A stretch of 64,000 nt of DNA from Melioribacteraceae bacterium (lineage in GTDB: Bacteria; Bacteroidota; Ignavibacteria; Ignavibacteriales; Melioribacteraceae), in contig JAHBUP010000001.1 in NCBI GenBank assembly GCA_019638015.1, positions 1-64,000 of the forward strand. Direction: 5' to 3'. Below the pieces are notes generated by a model that saw only the letters and a list, made by a program, of their open reading frames with translations, was not told the origin of the DNA and ran no database searches. Positions 1-8,190 of this stretch are shown here, piece by piece. How positions within the stretch are numbered: the first letter of the stretch is position 1; each line of letters starts with the position of its first letter. The position numbers and the translations under genes were made by a program.

Positions 1-177
1 CTTTTCACCCGTCCGCCCAGAACAGTAATGACGAACAGAAAAACCACTGACAATATTTTTTAACTAATTTTTTTTTTAGAACAACTTTAATTGCTTATTT
101 ATCATTGCACCATCAACCCAATAACTTATCCAATGCCGCTCTGAAATAAAGCGGTCGGGTGGAAAAGCTGGTTAGGC
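1..177 (-). other. attC site 1 (partial, cut by window edge)
   Basis: The right end is GTTAGGC at 171-177. The left arm begins at the window edge (CTTTTCACCCGTCCGCC) and pairs with the right arm GCGGTCGGGTGGAAAAG, with one unpaired base in the right arm. A sub-hairpin CCGCT (136-140)/AGCGG (150-154) lies just inside the right arm. The R' box on the left falls outside the window. It belongs to the lipoprotein cassette. Confidence 0.85.
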
Positions 178-209
178 AATATTCAAACGAATAATTATTC
201 AAATCGGCA

Positions 210-1496
210 TCAATCAATGTATTTGAATAATGTTCCATTAATTCCATCCACAGCCCAACCATTTTTCTCATTTACAAAGTTAACAGATGTAAAAACATAT
301 GGATAACCGGTTGGTTGTCGTATAAAAGACAAGCCACCATCTGTAGTCTTATATATATTACCATTATTACCGACAATCCATCCAATATTATTTGTAATAA
401 AATGAGTTGATCTAACCCAAAAATCAAATTCATGAATCTTGACCCAACTATTTCCTCTATCTGTCGTTTTAAATACTGATGATTTTAAACCGTTCTCCGG
501 TAAGTATGCAAAATACCCAATATCTGCGGATGGGAAACATAGACCGACAATTGCACCTACATAAGGCGTGATAATTTGTTCTTGCCAATTACTTCCACCG
601 TCTGTGGTTTTATAAATTGTAGAATAATTTGATGCCCAGCCACTACCTTCTGAAGTAAAAGCACATTCTCGAAAACCATAATTGACAGTATTTCTAGTCC
701 AGTTTTCACCACCATTTGTGGTTTTGAAAACAAAACTTGGATTCACCCCAGAATTAGTATTATAACCAACAATCCAACCATTTTGCGAAGAAATAAATTT
801 CACATCACTTAACAAATTAGACCACTGTCCATTATTCTGTTTTTCCCATGAGTTGCCCCCATCAGTTGTTCTCAAAATGATTTCACTATTTCCAGTAACA
901 ATACCAGTAGTTTCTGAAATGAAATAGACTGATGCGAAAGTCTGATTAAATATTTCTTCTTGATATTGCAATGCCCAATTATAGCCCCCATCACTTGTCT
1001 TTAATATTATACCATAATTATTGGAGTCATTTGATGAACCCACAGCCCAGCCAATATTTGCTGATTTAAAAAACACCTTGTTAATTTTATAGTTGCTAGG
1101 AGTAAAGTTTATTTGTTTCCATTTGTATTGAGCATTATTCGTCACTGTTATCATTAGAGTGGAATCAATAGTTTCTATTCCATTGCTAACAACACATTTA
1201 ACTCTATAGTTGCCCTCGAAAGATGGAGCTTTCCAAATGACATAGGAACCCGTGTTATTGTTTGGGAAAGTGCCAGTAGTTGTTGACCATGTATATGATA
1301 AATCAACACCATCTTCAGCTGTTGCTAAACAAATCAATGTTGATTGATCCGCTGGTTTTATTGTTGATGGATTTGCAGAGATATTCTCTATTATGATTTT
1401 TTTTGTTAATAACGGAGTTAAAGGATTAGGCTCTTCTTTGTTGCATGAATTAAATAACAACAAACTTATTATTAAAAAGAAAATCGTTTTTTTCAA
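210..1496 (-). CDS. Cassette lipoprotein with Asp-box (BNR/Ycf48-like) propeller repeats
   Basis: A predicted outer lipoprotein of 428 residues. The signal peptide ends in a lipobox (LFNSC, Cys at about 18). An Ig-like or PKD-like stretch (about 35-120) is followed by a beta-propeller with repeated KTTDGG..W Asp-box turns and GW.VG strands, as in Ycf48/HCF136-like and sialidase-type propellers. No catalytic sialidase residues are evident, so a binding or structural role at the cell surface is more likely than an enzyme. The start is TTG, preceded at close range by AGGTGA. It is the only gene of its cassette and its stop lies 32 bases from attC site 1. Partner and ligand are unknown. Confidence 0.8.
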   Translation of the reverse strand: MKKTIFFLIISLLLFNSCNKEEPNPLTPLLTKKIIIENISANPSTIKPADQSTLICLATAEDGVDLSYTWSTTTGTFPNNNTGSYVIWKAPSFEGNYRVKCVVSNGIETIDSTLMITVTNNAQYKWKQINFTPSNYKINKVFFKSANIGWAVGSSNDSNNYGIILKTSDGGYNWALQYQEEIFNQTFASVYFISETTGIVTGNSEIILRTTDGGNSWEKQNNGQWSNLLSDVKFISSQNGWIVGYNTNSGVNPSFVFKTTNGGENWTRNTVNYGFRECAFTSEGSGWASNYSTIYKTTDGGSNWQEQIITPYVGAIVGLCFPSADIGYFAYLPENGLKSSVFKTTDRGNSWVKIHEFDFWVRSTHFITNNIGWIVGNNGNIYKTTDGGLSFIRQPTGYPYVFTSVNFVNEKNGWAVDGINGTLFKYID

Positions 1497-1515
1497 TTAT
1501 CACCTTATATTATTT

Positions 1516-1705
1516 GCCTAACGGCGTTGCGCTTAGCCCGCCGCCCATAACTACTATGACGGTTTGAAAGGCACAACTTTATTTATAAATCTGTTTATTA
1601 TTACAATCACACTTTTAAAAGCAACTTACAATGAAACACTAAGCCCAATAACTTTTCACTACGACCGATTCGACAGAAGCGGTCGGGCTGAAGTGCGGGT
1701 TATAC
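1516..1705 (-). other. attC site 2
   Basis: A 190-bp site from GCCTAAC (1516-1522) to GTTATAC (1699-1705). The arms GCGCTTAGCCCG and the complement of CGGGCTGAAGTGC pair with one unpaired base in the right arm. A sub-hairpin CGACCG (1662-1667)/CGGTCG (1680-1685) lies inside the right arm. The site is close in sequence to attC site 5. It follows the HEPN-like gene, whose stop codon abuts it at 1706. Confidence 0.9.
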
Positions 1706-2575
1706 TTACTTTCTAAGTTTTATTAGCAAACTATCACTCTTTATGATTTTTTGAAATTGTAATATTGTTTTAGTATCAGGAATTATAATATGAGATTTAT
1801 TCTCTTTCTCAGATGAATTTTTGATGAATTCATCATGTCCTTTTTCAAATATTTCACTAATGTATCCGAGCCCCAAACGAGCATTTTTGTAAGTGGACTT
1901 TAGCAATCGTAATAAATCATCACCAGAGTAATCTTTGCCAACATCAAATTTTAATGTTCTTCCTTCAGCACTTCTTTCTTTTGTTAACTTTAATATTTCT
2001 TCACCAATTCTTGTATTCCGTTTGTGCGTTTTAACAATCCTATAATCAAAAACTTCTTTAGACTGCGCCCACAATTCCAATAGACTTACCAATATTTTAT
2101 GACTGTATTCCTTAATTAGAATGTTTAAGACTTGGCGCGCGAAATAAAAATCTTTCTCTTTTTCATTGTCCTTTTTATCGACATCAAGTTTTAAATCAAA
2201 ATACTCATTGAAAAATCTTCCGACATATTCCCAATATGAATAATACCTATAGATTGCACTATCAACATAATATTTAAATCGCCAACCTAATTCTTGTCTT
2301 TCGTGTAATTGAGCTTCCGACTTTTTTAATAATTCACGACAACACTCTGCGGAAATTGCTGAATATCTTATCTCGTTAAATAAATCAACTAAGTCGAAGA
2401 AATAATTTAGTGCATATATTTTATTCGCTTGAGCTGTTTCATACTGTTGGGTATACTTAAAAGCTTCGCTCTGTTTGAATTCTATAGAAATTGACTTATC
2501 CAAGATTTTAGGGTCAATATTTTGAATTGTCTCCGCAATCTTATTTCTTAATTCATCTGTAAACCCAATTTCCAT
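1706..2575 (-). CDS. HEPN-domain-like protein (Cthe_2314-type suspected)
   Basis: A 289-residue, mostly helical soluble protein with no signal peptide. Residues about 178-183 read RIVKTH, which fits the R-phi-x3-H motif of HEPN ribonuclease-like domains. It is preceded by an aromatic helix (RYYSYWEYVGRFFNEYF) resembling the Cthe_2314 HEPN group. HEPN proteins are often RNases in toxin-antitoxin or phage-defence modules; that is family knowledge, not shown here. It sits alone in an integron cassette with no recognisable MNT or other antitoxin. The ATG start is 26 bases from the cassette start and the stop is flush with attC site 2. The HEPN assignment rests on the motif and helix pattern only. 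Confidence 0.55.
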   Translation of the reverse strand: MEIGFTDELRNKIAETIQNIDPKILDKSISIEFKQSEAFKYTQQYETAQANKIYALNYFFDLVDLFNEIRYSAISAECCRELLKKSEAQLHERQELGWRFKYYVDSAIYRYYSYWEYVGRFFNEYFDLKLDVDKKDNEKEKDFYFARQVLNILIKEYSHKILVSLLELWAQSKEVFDYRIVKTHKRNTRIGEEILKLTKERSAEGRTLKFDVGKDYSGDDLLRLLKSTYKNARLGLGYISEIFEKGHDEFIKNSSEKENKSHIIIPDTKTILQFQKIIKSDSLLIKLRK

Positions 2576-2600
2576 TTCAATACTATAATTTAATTGGTAA

Positions 2601-2788
2601 GTATAACGACGTTGTGCCTAAGCCGAAGCCCAATACAACAATGCTACATTTATTAAATAACTTTTTAATTAGAACAAACTTTCATTTATAAACTACGCTG
2701 AATAGCAAAGCCAAAACGGAAATACAAACTTTTTAATTGCACATATGTCAAATGCGAAAACGCTTTCGGCTTGAGGCACTTGTTAGGT
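2601..2788 (-). other. attC site 3
   Basis: A 188-bp site from GTATAAC (2601-2607) to GTTAGGT (2782-2788). The arms GTGCCTAAGCCGAA and GTGCCTCAAGCCGAA (right arm, complemented) match except for one extra C, the extrahelical base. A small hairpin CGAAA (2755-2759)/TTTCG (2764-2768) lies inside the right arm. It is the attC of the three-gene HerA-NurA-methyltransferase cassette. Confidence 0.9.
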
Positions 2789-3913
2789 TTATTTCCTAAC
2801 CATTATAATATCAACTTCACCAGGTTTTTTAGATTTATCTCCAAACAAATGAGTTTGCGTTTTATTATTAAAAGGCTTGAAATATATTTGCTGTTCATGT
2901 TTGGGGAAGTGTTTAATTAGCAATTCCTTGGTTGTTTCAAATGTAAATTCTCTTGCATCAGTTCTGACATAGGCAACGCTTTTATTTTTGAGCAATTTTG
3001 CAGATGCACTGAAAACTTTATCTAAAAGATCATAATATTTTTGTTTTGATAAAAACCTCCCACGATGATCATCTTGTAATGATTTAGGTTCCATTTCTCC
3101 ACCGAGCAACCACATTCGAAGCCATTGGTCAATATGATAATTCGTGATTGACCAATAGGGTGGGGAAGTAAATAATAAAGAATACTTTGAAGTATTTCCT
3201 TGGGCAAGTAATTTATCTAGATATTTTGATGAATCAGCAAGATGAATCTCGTTGTGATTCAATTCTGGTTTTCCTTTATCATATCTCCAATAAATTCTTT
3301 TTTTAATAAATTCAACGGGGTCAATTTCAGGTGGATTTACGAAACCATTTTTTTTCCACCATTCAATTGAATAATTATAACCCATTGATTTTGTCATCCT
3401 CATTTGATTTGATAATCCCTCACCAATTTTTCCGTGGAGGTAAACCAAAATAAATGACATTAATGTGCCATCAATCTTTGATCTACGCCAATTCAAATTT
3501 TCTCTTGCAGATAGTAGGAAAACTAAAACATCATCACAAAAACACATTCGAAAATACTGAGGCAAATTATTTATTGATTTGCGATAGTCTTTTGAAATTG
3601 AATCAATTTTTTCAAGTCTTTTTAAAACACTCACAGGACTTGCTGGATTTAATTTTGTTTTAGTATAAAGCCAACCAAGCGGATTAATTTCTATTCCTAA
3701 ACTCCTTCTATTTAAAACACTTGCGGCAACTATGCTTGTGCCCCGACCAAAAAAAGGATCAAGAATATATTCATTAGGATTACTATATCTTTCAATAACA
3801 TCGAAAGCAAATTCCATTGGGAACATTGCATAATACGGTCCAAAACGCAACCATCTTGAGATAGAAGTTGAGTATCCCTTTAAATATTTTTCATATTTGC
3901 TTTCAATTTTCAA
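2789..3913 (-). CDS. DNA methyltransferase with SPPY motif (predicted N4-cytosine/N6-adenine type)
   Basis: A 374-residue S-adenosylmethionine-dependent DNA methylase. The SAM motif DPFFGRGTS is at about 49-57, followed by EINP; the catalytic TSPPYW is at about 249-254. The SPPY tetrapeptide favours N4-cytosine methylation, though SPPY enzymes acting on adenine exist. The SAM motif comes first with about 190 residues between the two motifs, as in alpha-type order with a central recognition region. The TTG start overlaps the TGA of the upstream NurA-like gene by four bases (TTGA), so translation is probably coupled. It is the last gene of a HerA-NurA-methylase operon and its stop lies at the attC border. 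No classical restriction endonuclease is adjacent. Confidence 0.85.
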   Translation of the reverse strand: MKIESKYEKYLKGYSTSISRWLRFGPYYAMFPMEFAFDVIERYSNPNEYILDPFFGRGTSIVAASVLNRRSLGIEINPLGWLYTKTKLNPASPVSVLKRLEKIDSISKDYRKSINNLPQYFRMCFCDDVLVFLLSARENLNWRRSKIDGTLMSFILVYLHGKIGEGLSNQMRMTKSMGYNYSIEWWKKNGFVNPPEIDPVEFIKKRIYWRYDKGKPELNHNEIHLADSSKYLDKLLAQGNTSKYSLLFTSPPYWSITNYHIDQWLRMWLLGGEMEPKSLQDDHRGRFLSKQKYYDLLDKVFSASAKLLKNKSVAYVRTDAREFTFETTKELLIKHFPKHEQQIYFKPFNNKTQTHLFGDKSKKPGEVDIIMVRK

Positions 3914-5271
3914 ATTCTATCTCTAATTTCTTTTGCAATTTCTTCAAATAATTTTTTGCCAAGATTTAATGGAATTGAAGCTTCAGCATGTGCCGAGATT
4001 AACGGTGTAACTGAATGTGGGTATCTACTCGACACTAATTGATCAAGTAAATTAAGTACATCTGCCAATCTTGGAAATTGATCAGTTCGTGCTGTTTTAA
4101 TGTTACTTTGGGACTCGTTATAAAATGCAATATTAGGCACTATTCTGTAACCATTAAGAGTTTTATAGAATATTTTCCTTCCGAAATAGGTGTCCGCACC
4201 ATAATTTTTTGAACTGGTAGAAAACACAATATTATTTTTAATATAAGTATCATACAGTAAAAAAGCTGATTGTCTTGGTATTATATCTTTTTCTCCTTCT
4301 TTTGAGGTATCTACTTCTTCAAAATGATTATAGAATGCTCCAGATTTTTCAATGCCTAATATAATTAAATCTTGTCCGTACTTTTTATTTGCAACATCAT
4401 TAAGCCTAGCTAATTCATAAATAATAGATTTTGTTAACCAAGATGAAGTACTAAATACCGCTAAGGGACCATCAAGGAAAAATGCTACACGTCTTAGTGT
4501 TGACATCCAATTTTGTTTTTCAAATGAACGAAGAATGTGTACAAGCCATAAACGTTCGATAGTTGACATTATTTGACCAAACAATTCACCATTACTTCCG
4601 ACAGGATTCATTAATTCATGCAATCTCATTGCGTCTGTGGAATACAAAATTCCTCCACATTCCCCGCATTTATACTCACCATAACCGTAGGTATATTTTC
4701 CATCACAATCATCGTGAGGACATTTTGGCGGTTTGTCACTAGTCCCTTTCTCAAGTTTAATTCTTAATAATTCTTCATATGTATTGAGCAATGATTCTGA
4801 TCCATTAAATACTGAACTTCCTTTCATTTCTTCATAGAGGGTTTTTCTCATTGATGCTTTAGCAGAATTTTCATTATCAATAATTACATTGCATCCTGGA
4901 AAAACAGAATCAATTGTCTCAGCTTTTTCCGTTTCCCTAAACTTTTTAGGATCAATAAATTCATCTTTCGCATGTTCTCTTACTTTATTTAAGAATAACA
5001 AAACAGACGATACGGTAACATAACCTATTTCAGCACCGGGAAAACCATTCTCGATTTTTACCTCATGATGACTACCATCAATAGCAATTACTAAATCGGG
5101 TTGAAAATCACTTGGTGTCATTTTTGAAAATTCAGTTAAACTGGATTTAATTTCCTCTTGAGTTTCATTTACTCTACGAATCTTTAGCCTATTTTGGAGT
5201 GCTTTTACCTTCGGATTTTCTAATATCCTTCTTAATGGTTCGTAACTTGCGAATTCATTATCATAAGGCAT
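3910..5271 (-). CDS. NurA-like nuclease with internal zinc ribbon
   Basis: A 453-residue protein of the NurA (DNA end-resection nuclease) type. The first acidic motif IAIDGS has its Asp at about 65; further candidates are NVIIDNEN (about 129) and FFLDGP (about 267), with a late His in SAHAEA near 425. An inserted zinc ribbon with CPHDDC and CGEC lies at about 183-206. Archaeal NurA works as a nuclease with the HerA translocase; bacterial NurA-HerA pairs have been linked to defence. Here the HerA-like gene lies just upstream (5-base gap) and the methylase overlaps downstream, so one operon is clear. Which of the candidate residues bind metal is inferred. Confidence 0.78.
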   Translation of the reverse strand: MPYDNEFASYEPLRRILENPKVKALQNRLKIRRVNETQEEIKSSLTEFSKMTPSDFQPDLVIAIDGSHHEVKIENGFPGAEIGYVTVSSVLLFLNKVREHAKDEFIDPKKFRETEKAETIDSVFPGCNVIIDNENSAKASMRKTLYEEMKGSSVFNGSESLLNTYEELLRIKLEKGTSDKPPKCPHDDCDGKYTYGYGEYKCGECGGILYSTDAMRLHELMNPVGSNGELFGQIMSTIERLWLVHILRSFEKQNWMSTLRRVAFFLDGPLAVFSTSSWLTKSIIYELARLNDVANKKYGQDLIILGIEKSGAFYNHFEEVDTSKEGEKDIIPRQSAFLLYDTYIKNNIVFSTSSKNYGADTYFGRKIFYKTLNGYRIVPNIAFYNESQSNIKTARTDQFPRLADVLNLLDQLVSSRYPHSVTPLISAHAEASIPLNLGKKLFEEIAKEIRDRI

Positions 5272-5276
5272 ATTTA

Positions 5277-7448
5277 TTACTCCGTAACTTTAAAAAGTTT
5301 GATTTGAACTGGAATTACAAACGGGTTGCTAAGAGTTTTTACTCTTAAGAATCCTTTATCTTGTGCTCTTCGAATTGATGGTTCAAAATCAGCAAAATCA
5401 TAAAATTTACACAATTCTTTGGTTTCATCAGTATTATTTAGATGCCCGATAAACCAGTTTGCTGTATTCTTCAGTATGTTTTTTTGAATACTACTAACTT
5501 CTTGTGTCGCATAGACTAAACCAATTCTTAATTTTGCACCTTCCTTCGCCGTTCTTACCCAAACATCTCTTAAATCAAGATCACCGCCAGCCGGAAGTAC
5601 ATTATGAGCTTCTTCAATATAAATTATAATTTCGGGTGGTATCTCTCCATTTCTAAATTTTTCAAGGTTCTTTTGGAAAATAAAGCTCATTACTCTATCT
5701 GCGGAAGATTTATTTAGTATTGGGTCGCCAATTGATTGATCTATTATTACTAATTTTCCTTTGACTAAATCATTATAGATATCTTCAGCATAATCCGACG
5801 AGGTTGATGCAGAATGATTATCACGAACCTTACCTATTTGTTTGGCGCCATTTGGTCTATAAATCATTTCAAGTATTTTCAGTAAATCTTCATCTGCCCA
5901 ATTTTCTCCAGAGGAACTTTGATCTATATACCATCTGTCAAAAGCGCGATATTCAGCGGTTTTCATATATTCATAAAGTATAGAAAAAGCGTTTGCTAAA
6001 CTTGATAGCGAGGGATTACTCGATTGAAAAATCCTTGCAGCAGATTGGTATTTTGATGCATTATCTGGATCACTTGTAACATTAAGCATTCCATTAAATC
6101 TGTCAGCTTCATTCCTTGCTCTTGGACGACCTTCAAATAATTCACTTGTAAATAATCCGCGTGTAGAAATATTTATTCCGTCTGGAATATCAAATTGAGC
6201 TTTAGCTAGTAATGCTTTATATGCAAGAATTCTTCTATTATATCTCGTAGTAGCGCTTCTATCTGTTGACTCTGGTCGCTCAAAAATTATTTGTTTGAAA
6301 TTTTCAATAAATTTAGATTCATCTTTTCTAAAAGAATTATCAATTATTTCTTTTCCAATTTGCAAGTTTTCATCTAAATAAAAATTAATTAACATAAGTT
6401 TTCTGTCTTCATCATTCGGATGCCTTGAAATACCGTAACTTACCACTTCGCTATCTTTAAATTGTTTTCTTGCTCCTTCTTCTTCTGTGTTGCAATGAAG
6501 TTGCCATATATTTTTTAATGCATTGTTATTGTCTTGAACATTTTCGTTCGCATATTCACCATTAGGGTCAAAAATTAACTGCCCGATTCTTAATGGTTCA
6601 CCTTCTCCTTCTGAAGGTTGGCGTAATTCGTAAATTGCTTTAGAAATAATCTTAGTAGTATTTGACTTTCCCGTTCTTGTCATTCCAAAAAGTGCTGTTT
6701 TTTGTGAAAGAAGATCTGCTGGGTAAATTGAAACTGGGACTCCACTTATCTGTTGATACTTCCTATTTGTAGATGCATATCTAATGTTTCCTAATTCAAC
6801 AGTCGAACGATTTTTATATTTTTCAAAATGGTCGGCTATATTTTTAGGATCAACATAGTTAACAATCTTTTCCAAAGCCTTTGCATTTGGTTTGTATACT
6901 TTTAGTCCACGGTTCGGATAATAATTTGAAATATCGCTTCCAAAATTAAGTCTTAGAGGTGATTCAGGATTTTCATCATCTTCGGCCTCCAAAAAAAACG
7001 TTCCAATAATTCTGCATTCAACACCGGCATATCCTAAATAAACACGTGTTTTTGTATCCATTATGCCATCAGCATCCCAATGTTTATCTGTTTCGCCACT
7101 AATTCTTTGAGCCGACTCGACTCTAATTCTTTCAGCTTCGGAACTATTAGGTAGTTGAGCAGCATCAGTAACACGTAATAAAATTATAGATGCATCTTCT
7201 TCTTTAAAATTAGTCTCCGTTGAATCTGAATCGATACGTGTAGCGATAAGGAAACTGAGACTAGGAATCCCGCCGACCTTTTTACGTTCATTATCGTGAA
7301 TCTGGACTTTTGCAGTTTCGTAATTGATTGAAAATAATTCACCAATATATTGTGATTTTTGAATTAGTTCAGAGAATATTTTTTGAGCATTTGTTTTCTG
7401 AATATTTTGATGCTCTTGTTCAATAGATGTTTTTAAATCATTCGCCAT
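5277..7448 (-). CDS. HerA-like DNA translocase (FtsK-HerA ATPase)
   Basis: A 723-residue P-loop ATPase of the HerA/DUF87 family. An N-terminal beta-rich HAS-barrel-like part (about 1-200) precedes Walker A GMTRTGKSNT (about 254-263) and Walker B IIYIEEAH (about 607-614). Further conserved-looking stretches near the C-terminus (YATQE, GHLNNTDE) fit the sensor and arginine-finger region. HerA forms hexamers that pump DNA and hand it to NurA. The sequence between the Walker motifs is long (about 350 residues), as in bacterial HerA relatives carrying a helical insertion. First gene of the three-gene cassette operon, ATG start, 36 bases from the R box of attC site 4. The cytoplasmic role in processing foreign DNA is an inference. 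Confidence 0.85.
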   Translation of the reverse strand: MANDLKTSIEQEHQNIQKTNAQKIFSELIQKSQYIGELFSINYETAKVQIHDNERKKVGGIPSLSFLIATRIDSDSTETNFKEEDASIILLRVTDAAQLPNSSEAERIRVESAQRISGETDKHWDADGIMDTKTRVYLGYAGVECRIIGTFFLEAEDDENPESPLRLNFGSDISNYYPNRGLKVYKPNAKALEKIVNYVDPKNIADHFEKYKNRSTVELGNIRYASTNRKYQQISGVPVSIYPADLLSQKTALFGMTRTGKSNTTKIISKAIYELRQPSEGEGEPLRIGQLIFDPNGEYANENVQDNNNALKNIWQLHCNTEEEGARKQFKDSEVVSYGISRHPNDEDRKLMLINFYLDENLQIGKEIIDNSFRKDESKFIENFKQIIFERPESTDRSATTRYNRRILAYKALLAKAQFDIPDGINISTRGLFTSELFEGRPRARNEADRFNGMLNVTSDPDNASKYQSAARIFQSSNPSLSSLANAFSILYEYMKTAEYRAFDRWYIDQSSSGENWADEDLLKILEMIYRPNGAKQIGKVRDNHSASTSSDYAEDIYNDLVKGKLVIIDQSIGDPILNKSSADRVMSFIFQKNLEKFRNGEIPPEIIIYIEEAHNVLPAGGDLDLRDVWVRTAKEGAKLRIGLVYATQEVSSIQKNILKNTANWFIGHLNNTDETKELCKFYDFADFEPSIRRAQDKGFLRVKTLSNPFVIPVQIKLFKVTE

Positions 7449-7483
7449 ATTTATTACCTATTTTTTTTAATTTCTCAAAATAA

Positions 7484-7688
7484 ACCTAACGACGTTGCGG
7501 GTAAAGCGCCGCCAATAGCAGCTATTTTTACTTTACCTGAATACCTTTTTGTTTTAGTTTTTTACTGTATGAATCCCACCACTTCTACTATTTATGTTTG
7601 TAAAACCCAACTAACTTTTTTCCCTTCGACCGCTTCGTACTTGTCCGCCTTTGGCGGAGACGCGGTCGCTTTGACCCGCTGGTTAGGT
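7484..7688 (-). other. attC site 4
   Basis: The longest site here (205 bp), from ACCTAAC (7484-7490) to GTTAGGT (7682-7688). The arms GCGGGTAAAGCG and GCGGGTCAAAGCG (right arm, complemented) differ by one extra C. The right-arm sub-hairpin CGACCGC (7627-7633)/GCGGTCG (7662-7668) itself encloses a second hairpin TCCGCC (7644-7649)/GGCGGA (7653-7658). It belongs to the cassette without an intact gene. Confidence 0.9.
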
Positions 7689-7996
7689 TTTACCTTTTAT
7701 TTCCTACGCCCAATTTTTTTGAAGAACTTTTTAGGATTGAAATGAGATTTATGTTTTTTCTCAACCCAATATTGCCACTATTTTACTTTTTTGCCACCTA
7801 ATTTTTTCAACCAACTCAATTTTTAACTACTCATTATTTTTGCACTAATTTTAATTTCAAACCCAATTATTAATCAAATGCAGGTTGGTTGATACCGGAG
7901 CCGGTTTCCCTTTGTTTAGAACTTGTAATGAACGAATACAAATTTTTGCACAAAACTAAATACTGATGTTAATATGACAACGCAATTAGTTTTGAA
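7689..7996 (-). other. Gene-free cassette body (about 308 bp)
   Basis: Between attC sites 4 and 5 no open frame of useful length exists on either strand. Contents are AT-rich apart from one short palindrome ACCGGAGCCGGT at 7894-7905. A possible gene remnant occupies 7697-7834 (separate entry). No tRNA, known RNA or clear promoter was recognised. Cassettes without ORFs are known in chromosomal integrons and may carry promoters, small RNAs or decayed genes; which applies here cannot be told from the sequence alone. Confidence 0.6.
7697..7834 (-). pseudogene. Possible decayed small basic-protein gene
   Basis: Read on the minus strand from ATG at 7834, one frame gives a 45-codon lysine- and aromatic-rich peptide interrupted by TAA at codon 4 and TAG at codon 19, ending with TAA at 7697-7699. 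That final stop is 9 bases from attC site 4, the same tight stop-to-attC spacing as the intact cassettes. The uninterrupted tail (WQYWVEKKHKSH..KIGRRK) is 26 residues. This could be chance in AT-rich DNA; the position of the last stop is the main argument for a gene remnant. Confidence 0.3.
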
Positions 7997-8186
7997 ACCT
8001 AACGGCGTTGCGCTTAGCCCGCCGCCAATAACTACAATGACGGTTTGAAATGCACAACTTTATTTATTAATCTGTTTTGTATTACAATCACACTTTATAA
8101 AGCAACCAACTTTGAAAAGCCAAACCCAATTACTTTTCACTACGACCGATTCGATAGAAGCGGTCGGGCTGAAGTGCGGGTTATAC
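7997..8186 (-). other. attC site 5
   Basis: A 190-bp site from ACCTAAC (7997-8003) to GTTATAC (8180-8186), nearly the same as attC site 2 over the whole length, including the arms, the sub-hairpin CGACCG (8143-8148)/CGGTCG (8161-8166) and most of the central AT-rich part. The right arm has the same single unpaired base. It belongs to the thioredoxin cassette. Confidence 0.9.
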
Positions 8187-8190
8187 ACAT

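Noticed and set aside
2789..7448. Known BREX, DISARM, Dnd or Pgl system
   Set aside because: No PglX/PglZ, BrxC, DrmABC or DndABCDE-type proteins; only HerA, NurA and methylase are present.
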